Assembly (NCBI GenBank): GCA_025355105.1
Contig: JANYAE010000052.1
Location: forward strand, 186,001-250,000
Direction: 5' to 3'
DNA: 64,000 bases
DNA from: Pseudomonadota bacterium
GTDB lineage: Bacteria; Pseudomonadota; Gammaproteobacteria; Steroidobacterales; Steroidobacteraceae
The notes beneath the pieces are model-generated. The model had not been told where the DNA came from. It saw only the letters and a program-made list of their open reading frames with translations, and made no database searches. Made by a program: the position numbers and the translations under genes. Of the stretch, positions 47,658-55,593 are shown one piece after another. Position 1 is the first letter of the stretch; the number at the start of each line of letters is the position of its first letter.

Positions 47658-48604
47658 GCGAGCGAATCGTATTCCTCGATCGGGCGTCGCTGCCGGTGCG
47701 TTTCACGGCGCCGCGCTGCACCGGCGAGTACGTGGAGTACGTCGAGACCGGCGCCGACGAGCTCGTCGCGCGCCTCGCGGGCGCATCGGTCGCGATCACC
47801 AATAAGGTGCCGCTCAGGGCTGCGGTGCTCGCGCAACTGCCGGCGCTCAAGCTGATCGCGGTGGCCGCTACCGGCTACGATTGCGTCGACGTCGCCGCGT
47901 GCCGCGAGCGCGGAATCGTCGTCGTGAACATCCGCCAGTACGCCGTGCACACCGTTCCGGAGCACGTGTTCGCGCTGCTGCTGGCGCTCAGGCGCAATCT
48001 GGTCGGCTACCGTCAGGCAGTCGCCGCCGGCGAATGGCAGAAGGCCCGGCAGTTCTGCGTGTTCGACGGCGAGATCCGCGACCTGCACGGCTCGCTGCTC
48101 GGTATCGTCGGTCACGGCTCGATCGGCAGCGCCGTCGCGACGATCGGTGCGGCCTTCGGCATGCAGGTGCGCTACTCGACGGATCCCGAGCATCCGACGG
48201 TCGACGAGCAGCACCGGCCGCTTGCCGAGCTGGTCGCGACGGCCGATGTCCTGACGCTGCATTGTCCGCTGACGGCGCAGACCCGCGGCCTGATCGGTGA
48301 GCGGGAGCTGCGCGCGATGAAGCGCGGCGCGATCCTGATCAACACGGCGCGCGGTGGCCTCGTCGACGAGCCGGCGCTGCGGCGCGCGCTGACCGAGGGC
48401 TGGATCGGCGGCGCGGGTTTCGACGTGCTGACGGTCGAGCCGCCGCGCGACGGTCACCCGCTGCTTGATCTCAACCTGCCGAACTTCATCGTCACGCCGC
48501 ACGTCGCTTGGGCCTCCGTCGAGGCGATGGAAGGCCTAGCGGACCAACTGACCGGCAACATCGACGCCTGGGCGGATGGTTCGCCGCGCAACGTCGTCAG
48601 CTGA
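47654..48604 (+). CDS. hprA: Hydroxypyruvate reductase (D-2-hydroxyacid dehydrogenase)
   Basis: The 316-residue protein has a D-2-hydroxyacid dehydrogenase fold: VAATGYDCVDVAACRERGIV, the NAD site GIVGHGSIGSAVATIG, Arg in INTARGGLVDEPAL, Glu in LTVEPPRDGHPLL, and the catalytic His in TPHVAWASVEAM. It reduces hydroxypyruvate (or glyoxylate) to glycerate, directly after the aminotransferase step of sgaA. The 4-nt overlap with sgaA supports the assignment. Confidence 0.85.
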   Translation: MSERIVFLDRASLPVRFTAPRCTGEYVEYVETGADELVARLAGASVAITNKVPLRAAVLAQLPALKLIAVAATGYDCVDVAACRERGIVVVNIRQYAVHTVPEHVFALLLALRRNLVGYRQAVAAGEWQKARQFCVFDGEIRDLHGSLLGIVGHGSIGSAVATIGAAFGMQVRYSTDPEHPTVDEQHRPLAELVATADVLTLHCPLTAQTRGLIGERELRAMKRGAILINTARGGLVDEPALRRALTEGWIGGAGFDVLTVEPPRDGHPLLDLNLPNFIVTPHVAWASVEAMEGLADQLTGNIDAWADGSPRNVVS

Positions 48605-48608
48605 GCGC

Positions 48609-48631
48609 GGCGTCCGGCCTGGCCGGACGCC
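48609..48631. terminator. Hairpin between convergent hprA and formyl-THF genes
   Basis: GGCGTCCGGCC (48609-48619) is followed almost at once by its complement GGCCGGACGCC (48621-48631). The realistic loop is CCTGG, leaving about nine G-C-rich pairs. It could end transcription in both directions for the two convergent genes. There is no U-tract. Confidence 0.5.
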
Positions 48632-48648
48632 GGCCGCGCTGCGCGGCC

Positions 48649-49581
48649 TCAGGTGCCGAGGGTCGTTCCGACCGTCACGCCTGCCTCGGCGCAGAACTGT
48701 GCGGCGGCCATCTTCTTGCCGTCCTCGTGCTTGAGCTTGAGCACTTCGATCTGGCCGCCCTGGCCGGTGATGACGATGCTCTCGGCGCCGATTGCGGTGA
48801 CCGCGCCGATCTTGCCCTTCACCTGACCGAAGGTCCGCACGAGGTGCCGGCGCGCATCGAAGATCTGCAACCTCTTGCCGCCGATCGTGGTCCAGGCGCC
48901 GGGAGCCGGATTGCAGCCGCGGATCAGGTTGTAGGTGTGCTCGATAAGCGTGTGCCAGTTGATGCGCGCTTCGCCTGACTGGCACCAGCCCTCGTAGCTT
49001 GCCTGCGACTCGTCCTGCACGGTCGCGGTCGCGCGGCCGGAAGCCACGAGGTCTGCAGCCTCCTGCAGCGCGGCGACGCCCATCGGGAACAGCCGGTCGA
49101 AGTACACGCTGCCGAGCGTGTCGTCGGGGCCGATCGGGGTCTCCTTCTGCAGGATGACCGGACCCTCGTCGAGCCCGTCGGTCGGCCTGAAGATCGTCAG
49201 GCCCGTGCGCGTGTCGCCGCGGATGATCGGCCAGTTGATGGAACTCGGCCCGCGGTAGCGCGGTAGCAGCGACGGGTGATACTGGATCATGCCGTGGCGC
49301 GGGATCGCGACGAAATCCTGCGGCACGAACTGCAGCACGTACGCCATCACGCCGACGTCGACGTTGAGGCCACGCAGCGCGGCCTGGGCTTCCGGCGTCT
49401 TAAGCGACGGCAGCTGTACGAGCGTGATCTTGCGTTCCTCGGCCGCGACGCGCAAAGCATCCGGCCGCGCACCCGGCTTCTCGGGCGCGCAGAAGACGCC
49501 GGCGACCGTGTCGCCGCGCGCGATGAAGGCTTCAAGGGCCGCCTTGCCGAAGTCCTGCTGTCCGATGATGGCAATGCGCAT
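48649..49581 (-). CDS. Stand-alone 10-formyl-THF hydrolase / formyltransferase-domain protein
   Basis: This 310-residue protein resembles the N-terminal hydrolase domain of eukaryotic ALDH1L1 more than methionyl-tRNA formyltransferase. It has MRIAIIGQQDFGKAALEAFI, then the catalytic region GMIQYHPSLLPRYRGPSSIN with His102, and TDGLDEGPV with Asp138, offset by four from the human His106/Asp142 as I recall them. The C-terminal oligonucleotide-binding-like domain follows (GCNPAPGAWTTIGG). It would release formate from 10-formyl-THF or move formyl groups. An operator-like repeat lies about 120 nt upstream. Confidence 0.75.
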   Translation of the reverse strand: MRIAIIGQQDFGKAALEAFIARGDTVAGVFCAPEKPGARPDALRVAAEERKITLVQLPSLKTPEAQAALRGLNVDVGVMAYVLQFVPQDFVAIPRHGMIQYHPSLLPRYRGPSSINWPIIRGDTRTGLTIFRPTDGLDEGPVILQKETPIGPDDTLGSVYFDRLFPMGVAALQEAADLVASGRATATVQDESQASYEGWCQSGEARINWHTLIEHTYNLIRGCNPAPGAWTTIGGKRLQIFDARRHLVRTFGQVKGKIGAVTAIGAESIVITGQGGQIEVLKLKHEDGKKMAAAQFCAEAGVTVGTTLGT

Positions 49582-49699
49582 CGCTCACACTCCTGCGGTG
49601 CGGCCGGTCGCCGCGCGTGTCGTAAACGGGTCCGGGGACTTCGCCGGCCGCTCCGGCTGCACGCCGAACGCCGGTGGAGTTGCATCGGTGATGCGCTCT

Positions 49700-49714
49700 G
49701 ATATTTAGCATATC
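49700..49714. promoter_or_regulatory. Operator-like site C
   Basis: GATAT-TTAGC-ATATC is a perfect 5+5 inverted repeat in the intergenic region upstream of the formyl-THF gene. It is the same pattern as site B. It is more than 7 kb from gntR, which suggests a scattered regulon. Confidence 0.55.
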
Positions 49715-49760
49715 TGAACGGAGCCAGGCGACAAATCACCGGCCGGAGAAGACCGCTGGG

Positions 49761-50660
49761 CTAGGATGCGCCCGCCAGCTCGCGCTGCGACTCGAACACT
49801 CGGGCCGCGCCTGACAGGGGGTCGTCGAATTCCAGCGCCCGCGCGAGCAGCGCCAGCGGCCGCGTGAAATCGTCGGCGGCGTCGGTTGACAGCGCCGGGT
49901 ACCAGGGATCGTTCGCGATCGGTGCGCCGAGCGCGGCCATGTGCACGCGCAGCTGGTGCTTTCGTCCCGTGGCCGGGCGCAGCTCGTAGCGCCAGAGTGG
50001 CGCGCCGCGTGCCAGGATCCCGATCCGCGTCTCACTGTTCGCGGGCCCGACCGCCTCACGTGTCCGGAAGAAGGGCTCGCCGCGCACCAGCCGGCTGCGA
50101 TGCAGCAGCGGGAAGCGGTGCCGAGGTAGCGGTGCTGCCAGCGCCTCGTAGACTTTGGTGATGCGCCGTTCGCGAAACAGCGCCTGGTAGCTGGCGCGGG
50201 TCGCGGGATTGGCGGAGAACAGCACGAGGCCGGCGGTCGCGCGGTCGATGCGGTGCAGCGGGACCAGTTGCGGGTTCGCGAGTCGCCGCATCAGCCGCAC
50301 CAGCAGCGTCTGCTCGACCCATTCGCCGACCGGCGCCACGGGGAGGAAATGTGGCTTGTCGGCGACGACCAAATTCGCATCCGCGTAGACGACCGTTTCC
50401 GTGAACGGGATCGGCGTCTCCGTCTCCACCTCGCGAAAATAGCGGACTTCGAGTTGTGCGCGGAACGGTGTCGTCGCCGTGAGCACATGGCCGGTGGCGT
50501 CCTGCACTAGGCCGCGCTCAAATCGGCTGAGCCAGCGCTGCCGCGAGATGGCGGCGAAATGCTCGCACAGGCAGTCGAGCACGGTCGACCAGCGGCCGTC
50601 CGGCAGGCTCACGGTGCTCGCGGGCCGGCTCGTCGCGACGGTGCTCGGCAGCTCGGTCAA
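49761..50660 (-). CDS. Pseudouridine synthase, RluA family
   Basis: The 299-residue protein has an RluA catalytic domain: VVYADANLVVADKPHFLPVA, VPLHRIDRATAGLVLFS with the catalytic Asp139, and ELRPATGRKHQLRVHMAALG with the C-terminal Arg/Gln-His motif. It makes pseudouridine in rRNA or tRNA; the exact position cannot be told. The N-terminal 70 residues resemble the short stem seen in some RluA-like proteins rather than a full S4 domain. Confidence 0.88.
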   Translation of the reverse strand: MTELPSTVATSRPASTVSLPDGRWSTVLDCLCEHFAAISRQRWLSRFERGLVQDATGHVLTATTPFRAQLEVRYFREVETETPIPFTETVVYADANLVVADKPHFLPVAPVGEWVEQTLLVRLMRRLANPQLVPLHRIDRATAGLVLFSANPATRASYQALFRERRITKVYEALAAPLPRHRFPLLHRSRLVRGEPFFRTREAVGPANSETRIGILARGAPLWRYELRPATGRKHQLRVHMAALGAPIANDPWYPALSTDAADDFTRPLALLARALEFDDPLSGAARVFESQRELAGAS

Positions 50661-50765
50661 TCCGGCGCTCTGGCAGGGCCTCGCCGGCCGTCCCCCGTGA
50701 CGGTGGCCGGCCTGCTGCCGCGGCCGGCGCTCAGCGCGAGCGGCCGGCGCGGGATGCGGCGGTCC

Positions 50766-50969
50766 TCAGCCCGACGCGGCTTCCTTATTCTGCTCGATCC
50801 AGAGCAACGCTGCTTCGACGTCGGCGAGCTCCGCGGCGTTGAAGCCAGGGACCTTGGTGTTCGTGCTCGACGCCTTCAGACGCGCCATTTCGGCGTTCGC
50901 CTGCGCGTGGACCCAGACGAGCCCGCGGCGAACCTTGGACGTGAATTTCTGCTGCTTGTCATCGCTCAT
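50766..50969 (-). CDS. Small conserved hypothetical protein
   Basis: From the ATG at 50969 (GGGGA upstream) the product is 67 residues: SDDKQQKFTSKVRRGLVWVH, AQANAEMARLKASSTNTKVP and VEAALLWIEQNKEAASG. Two amphipathic helices suggest a compact cytosolic protein. A GTG 12 nt upstream is also possible. No function is recognised. Confidence 0.55.
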   Translation of the reverse strand: MSDDKQQKFTSKVRRGLVWVHAQANAEMARLKASSTNTKVPGFNAAELADVEAALLWIEQNKEAASG

Positions 50970-51098
50970 GATCGTCCCCACTCGTTGGTTCTGGAAAGTC
51001 TGCCGGCACGGGGGCCAGAACAGGAGTGTACCGCTGGCCGGGGCCGGGAAGCGGCCAATCGTCGGCCGAGGCTTCCGGGCACCCCGTCCAGGGCCGCG

Positions 51099-52112
51099 TT
51101 ACGGTTCGTCGACTATGTAGCCGCGGGTCCGAAGGCGGGCAGGCCAGCCGTCAGCCTCGAGCAGCTGCCCGATCGGGAGCACGGCGAAGCTCGTTTGGTT
51201 GGTGGCGAGCGCAAGCTGCGCGGCCGAGAGCCAGTGGTCGACGAGCTGGTCCCGCAACGTCAACACTCGGTCGCGCAGCTCGGGCACGGCCGTGATTGCG
51301 TCGAGGCAGGTGGCTCGCTGGTCCGTGAACGGCAACGTTCGCAGCCCCTCGACATCGCCGATCGCCCACAGCGTCGCACGCCGTCGCATCGGTTGCAGCG
51401 CCGACTCGAGTGTCAGCAGGGTGCTCGCGAGGCAGGCGACGTCCTGGTCGTGCGGAATCTTGCCGAGCTGACGGATCGTGCCCCGCGGGTCATCGAGCAC
51501 GATCTCGATCGTCATGGCGGTGACGGGCACCTTGTGCCGCCGGGCGAGCTTCTCGACGATCCTCCAAACCGTGTCGCCAGACACAAGTCCGGAGCGCTCG
51601 ATCGCGCGCTTATAGAGCTCGTGGGCGGCGACGCTCGGTCGGAGCCGCTCGAGATCCTCGTCGTCGTCGAGATACGCCTCGCGCAGCGCGAGCCAGCGCT
51701 CGTAGACAGTCTCAGGCAATTCGTCCCTGAGCGTGCGGCCGTTGCGATTGGTGCGCGCGCCCAGCAGCGCCGGCAGTGCGGCGAGCCCCTTGAAGAAGCC
51801 GACGGACACGTCGACGCCGGGCGGCGCGATCACGGCCTGGGACCGCGCGATGACCTCGTCGGCGTCGCGCGAGCGCCATGTCATGTGCTTCGGCAGCGGA
51901 TCGAGAGTGCCGAGAATCCAGAGTTCGTGGCCATCCTTCGAAACGTGCCACATTCCGGGCCCCGACTGCTCGCCGGTGACCAGCACCTCCTGGATCGCTG
52001 CCGCGGCAGGCTCGGCTGAAGTCGGCCCCGGCGCGTCGCCGGCGCCGGTGGCCGAGGACCCGATGCTCGCGCAGGCCATGGCCGCGAGCAGGTGTCGGCG
52101 AACAGCGCTCAC
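51099..52112 (-). CDS. TraB/GumN family protein
   Basis: A 337-residue protein with a signal-like N-terminus (RRHLLAAMACASIGSSATGA). PGMWHVSKDGHELWILGTLD and PLPKHMTWRSRDADEVIARS are TraB/GumN signature segments. The later QDVACLASTLLTLESALQPM and ATLWAIGDVEGLRTLP fit the family plan. TraB/GumN proteins are thought to be metalloprotease-like or involved in polysaccharide or pheromone functions; the role here is unknown. Confidence 0.75.
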   Translation of the reverse strand: MSAVRRHLLAAMACASIGSSATGAGDAPGPTSAEPAAAAIQEVLVTGEQSGPGMWHVSKDGHELWILGTLDPLPKHMTWRSRDADEVIARSQAVIAPPGVDVSVGFFKGLAALPALLGARTNRNGRTLRDELPETVYERWLALREAYLDDDEDLERLRPSVAAHELYKRAIERSGLVSGDTVWRIVEKLARRHKVPVTAMTIEIVLDDPRGTIRQLGKIPHDQDVACLASTLLTLESALQPMRRRATLWAIGDVEGLRTLPFTDQRATCLDAITAVPELRDRVLTLRDQLVDHWLSAAQLALATNQTSFAVLPIGQLLEADGWPARLRTRGYIVDEP

Positions 52113-52269
52113 GCCGACCCTGACGGTCGCGGGATCGTGCCGGTCGCGGCGAAGGACCGCATCGTTGTAGCGCAGTGCATCCTGCCGCGATGATCAGCGG
52201 CCAGGTGAACGCAGTCAAAGCTGCCGTCAAGCCGGCGGTGGCGCCGCCGGCGCCGTGCGACGATCGCCG

Positions 52270-52479
52270 CTAGAGGAGGCCGAGCTGCGGCGCCTCGTCG
52301 TCGTCGAGGCCGGATCGCACATCAGCCAGTGCTTCGAAGTGGCGCGCGCCGGTCGAGCGCGACCGGTGGTCGAAGCGCTCGCTGTGGATGAACGCCCGAA
52401 AGGTGTCGTCGCTCGCCGTGCCGGTCGGCGGCAGCTCGGCCCAGGCGGGTGTCGGCAGCGGATGACGAGACGGAACCAT
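52270..52479 (-). CDS. Hypothetical protein
   Basis: A 69-residue ORF from the ATG at 52479, with GGGAGG eight nt upstream, reading VPSRHPLPTPAWAELPPTGT then DDTFRAFIHSERFDHRSRST and ending EAPQLGLL. The good ribosome site favours a real gene. Pro-rich and acidic segments suggest a small flexible protein. No family is recognised. Confidence 0.4.
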   Translation of the reverse strand: MVPSRHPLPTPAWAELPPTGTASDDTFRAFIHSERFDHRSRSTGARHFEALADVRSGLDDDEAPQLGLL

Positions 52480-52800
52480 GGAGAAAGCCTCCCAATGGCA
52501 GCGCAGAAGCTGGTGCCGGCAGGCGAGAGTTCGGCCAGGGCTCACCCGTTCAGAGCCTACGCTTCCGGGGAGAACCAGCCGCCTCGCCACCTGCCCGCGA
52601 CCAAGACTCTACGACGACCGCCGTCCGACCGGAAGAATCGACGCGCCCCGAGGGCGTGACGTGTTCACCAGTTCGCGCAAGATCCGACTTATGCCCGTGC
52701 CGGGAACGCCCGCGACCGCAGGGCGTCCACTGATCGTTGCGAACGAGACGCGTTGGATCACGCGACGGCGGCCCGGTTGAGGCCGTCGGCCGGCGCCGCG
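52480..52800. other. 321-nt stretch without a recognisable gene
   Basis: Several frames are open on both strands, but they are Arg/Pro-rich and show no known domain. It separates the small ORF at 52270 from the RidA gene, both on the minus strand. No hairpin terminator or promoter-like box stood out. Confidence 0.4.
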
Positions 52801-53295
52801 TCAGCCGTTGCGGCCCGCGAGCTCGACCTCGGCTTCGATCTCGACCGGAATGTCGAACGGCAATTCCGCCATGCCGACGGCGCTGCGGCTGTGCGCTCCC
52901 ACCTGCGGGCCGAACACGTCGAGGATCAGGTCGGAAAAGCCGTTGATGACGCTCGGCTGCCGATTGAAGCCGGGCGCGGAGTTCACCATGCCGAATACAC
53001 GGGACCACGCCGCGATGCGATCGAGGTTGCCGAGCGCGCGCTGCAGGCTGCCGAGGATCGACAGCGCCGTGAGGCGTGCGGCGGTGTAGCCCTGCTCGAC
53101 GTCGAGTTCGCGGCCGAGCTTGCCGAGCGGCGCAGCGAAGGAGCCATCGGGGTTCTGGGGCCCGTGCCCGGAGATCAGGGCGCGCGAACCGACGATGTGC
53201 ACGAACTGGAAGGGCAGGACAACACCTGCCGGCGGCTGAGTCGGAGGGGGCAGTGCGAGCCCGAGGCTGCGCAGACGATCGTCGATCCTGGACAT
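52801..53295 (-). CDS. RidA/YjgF family protein
   Basis: A 164-residue protein of the YjgF/YER057c/UK114 fold. VVLPFQFVHIVGSRALISGH then GPQNPDGSFAAPLGKLGREL carry the early strand and the family GH/G positions. The C-terminal IPVEIEAEVELA is the usual conserved end, although the Arg of RidA (IARVE, Arg105) is replaced, so deamination of enamines is uncertain. Small-molecule binding or an unrelated activity is possible. Confidence 0.78.
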   Translation of the reverse strand: MSRIDDRLRSLGLALPPPTQPPAGVVLPFQFVHIVGSRALISGHGPQNPDGSFAAPLGKLGRELDVEQGYTAARLTALSILGSLQRALGNLDRIAAWSRVFGMVNSAPGFNRQPSVINGFSDLILDVFGPQVGAHSRSAVGMAELPFDIPVEIEAEVELAGRNG

Positions 53296-53476
53296 CGGGT
53301 TCCCCGGTGGCTAGCGCGGCGCTTCGCGCGCCGCGCTAGCCTGCGGCATCGAACGTCGCCGTGGCAATCCCCGCGCACACCGCGGCGCGATGGCGGGACC
53401 GCTGGTCGTCCGCGCGGGGGACGCCGTCGCCGACCGCAGCCGCTACAATGGGTCACCGCACACCGGGAGCGCCGCG

Positions 53477-54301
53477 ATGGAAAAGGACCTGACCGCACTC
53501 AACCACGCGAAAAACGTGCTGCTCGAGATGGCGCTCAAGTTCGGCCCGAAGCTGATCGTCGCGCTGCTCATCCTGACGGCCGGCGCGCTGGTCGGCCGCT
53601 GGTTGGCGCGGGCCACGCAACGCGGCCTGCGGCGGCTCGAGTTCGAGCCGCCGGTCGTCCTCCTGTTCGTCCGGCTGGTGCGCGTCGCGGTGTTCGGATT
53701 GTTCGCGATCCTCGCGCTGCAGAACCTCGGCGTCGAACTCCTGCCGCTGATCGCCGGTCTCAGCGTCGCGGGCGCCGGTGTCGCACTCGCCACGCAAGGC
53801 GTGCTCAGCAACGTCGTCGCCGGGCTGACGATCATCTTCACGAAGCCGTACCGCGTCGGCGACTACATCGAGATCGTCGGTGTCCAGGGACTGGTGGACA
53901 CGATCAACCTGTTCAGCACGACGCTGCTGCACGCCGATCGATCGAAGGTCGTCGTGCCGAACCGCAAGATCGTCGGCGAAATCCTCCACAACTACGGCAG
54001 CATCCGCCAGGCGGAGCTGCAGGTTGGCGTTGGCTACGACGTCGATCTCACGCAGGCCATCGCCGTGATCCGGGAACTCGTGCTCGCCAACCCGCGGGTG
54101 CTGCGCGACCCGGCTCCGGCGGTCGGCGTGGCGGTGCTCGGTGATTCCGCGATCCAGATCGCGGTCAGGCCTTGGGTCTCGGTCGAGAACTACGGCGACG
54201 TCTGCGGCGAACTCAATGTCGCGATCGTCGAAGCCTGCCGTCGCCGCGGCATCTCGATACCTTTCCCGCAGCGCGACGTGCGCCTGGTCGGCGGTAGCTG
54301 A
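53477..54301 (+). CDS. Small-conductance mechanosensitive channel (MscS family)
   Basis: The 274-residue protein has three transmembrane helices (GPKLIVALLILTAGALVGRW; VRVAVFGLFAILALQNLGVE; the pore-lining AGLSVAGAGVALATQGVLSN with Gly/Ala packing), then the beta domain FTKPYRVGDYIEIVGVQGLV and a C-terminal alpha/beta vestibule (VPNRKIVGEILHNYG; VSVENYGDVCGELNVAI). It opens under membrane tension to release solutes. The ATG at 53477 has GGGAG upstream and starts the first helix cleanly. It converges with the FAD-oxidoreductase gene. Confidence 0.9.
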   Translation: MEKDLTALNHAKNVLLEMALKFGPKLIVALLILTAGALVGRWLARATQRGLRRLEFEPPVVLLFVRLVRVAVFGLFAILALQNLGVELLPLIAGLSVAGAGVALATQGVLSNVVAGLTIIFTKPYRVGDYIEIVGVQGLVDTINLFSTTLLHADRSKVVVPNRKIVGEILHNYGSIRQAELQVGVGYDVDLTQAIAVIRELVLANPRVLRDPAPAVGVAVLGDSAIQIAVRPWVSVENYGDVCGELNVAIVEACRRRGISIPFPQRDVRLVGGS

Positions 54302-54313
54302 CCTGCCGCACCC

Positions 54314-55528
54314 TCAGTCGGCCACGAAGCGCGCCTGACGGTATGGCGCGAGCAGTCCGACCTCGACGCCATCGAGGATTTCCAGCGATGCGAGTTCGCC
54401 GAGGAGCGGCGCCAGCGTCACGCCGCTGTGGGTGACGGCGACGTAGGCGTTCGGGCAGCCACGGAGGGCGCCGACGATAGGGTAGCCGTCCTTCGGCATC
54501 GGGCGCCACCCGATCGTGATGCGCTCGACCGCAGCGTCCGCGAGTTGCGGCAGGTACTGCGCCGCCGCGGCGAGTAGTCGCCGCCGGTGCAGCTCGCCAT
54601 GGCCCTCGTCCGGGAAATCGGCCGGCTGCTGCTTCAGGTAGTCGTGTGCCGGCGTGCTCGGCGGCCCGAGATCATCGCCGATGACCATCCGTCCATCGCG
54701 GTACTGCTTGACGTGGGCGGCAGGGCCTACCGCGACGCGGTGGACAAGTGGAGGCAGCGGCGCCGTGTGGACAAGGAGCCCCGGCGCCGGCACGAGCGGC
54801 ACAGCGACGCCGGCCAGCGCCGCGAGGGCCGGCGTCTGCACGCCGGCGGCGACGACGAGCACCTCGCAGGCGTAGTCGCCGCGAGTGGTCCGCACCGCCG
54901 CGACGTGCCCGGCGCGGACGTCGAGCCCAGTGACCTCGCACGGCGCAACGAGCTCGGCTCCGGCCGCCGCTGCATGCGCGAGCAGCAGCTGGGTCGTTGC
55001 GGCGGGGTCTGCGAATCCCTCCTGCTCCGCGAACGTCGCGGCGAGGACCTTGCCCGGCCGCAGCCCGCTCTCGAGCGCGCCGAGCTGGTCGGCGTCGATC
55101 AGCCGGACGGGGTAGCCCCATTCCTGTTGCTGTCGCACCTGCCGTCGCACGGTCTCCGCTTCCCGCGGGTCCGAGAACCATTGCAGCGCGCCGCCCCAAT
55201 GCACCGGCAGCCCCGGCAGTTCCTGCTCGAGCTGCCGGTAGGACGCGAGCGCCAGGCGGTGCAACAAGTGGTAGTGGAGCGGCTGCTTCGAGAACTCCGC
55301 GTTCAGCCAGGCGAACGAACGGCCGGTCGCGCCGGCGGCTGGCCCTGCGCGGTCGATAATCGTGACCCGCGCACCACGCTTGGCCAGCCGGTAGGCCGTC
55401 GCGGCACCGATGATGCCGGCGCCGATGACGACGATCCGGCCGGCACGCCCACCGGCGACCAGGCGGCGCGGCACAGCGGCGCCCGCCGCAAGGCCCGCGA
55501 GCTGCGTGAGGAATCGCCGACGTTGCAT
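54314..55528 (-). CDS. FAD-dependent oxidoreductase (DAO family) with Tat-like signal
   Basis: The 404-residue protein begins MQRRRFLTQLAGLAAGAAVP, a Tat-like twin-arginine signal. The FAD-binding Rossmann motif VVIGAGIIGAATAYRLAKRG follows, then D-amino-acid-oxidase-type features: GRSFAWLNAEF, EVLVVAAGVQTPAL, and the C-terminal IGWRPMPKDGYPIVGALRGC then VAVTHSGVTLAPLLGELAS. It oxidises an amine or amino acid, perhaps in the periplasm. It is the last gene of the minus-strand catabolic run and starts 65 nt after the BKACE stop. Confidence 0.82.
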   Translation of the reverse strand: MQRRRFLTQLAGLAAGAAVPRRLVAGGRAGRIVVIGAGIIGAATAYRLAKRGARVTIIDRAGPAAGATGRSFAWLNAEFSKQPLHYHLLHRLALASYRQLEQELPGLPVHWGGALQWFSDPREAETVRRQVRQQQEWGYPVRLIDADQLGALESGLRPGKVLAATFAEQEGFADPAATTQLLLAHAAAAGAELVAPCEVTGLDVRAGHVAAVRTTRGDYACEVLVVAAGVQTPALAALAGVAVPLVPAPGLLVHTAPLPPLVHRVAVGPAAHVKQYRDGRMVIGDDLGPPSTPAHDYLKQQPADFPDEGHGELHRRRLLAAAAQYLPQLADAAVERITIGWRPMPKDGYPIVGALRGCPNAYVAVTHSGVTLAPLLGELASLEILDGVEVGLLAPYRQARFVAD

Positions 55529-55593
55529 CGTGGTTGGCCTCGCCCGGCGCGATGGGATCCGGCCGTTCGCGACGCCACCCGGCGGTCGCCGCG

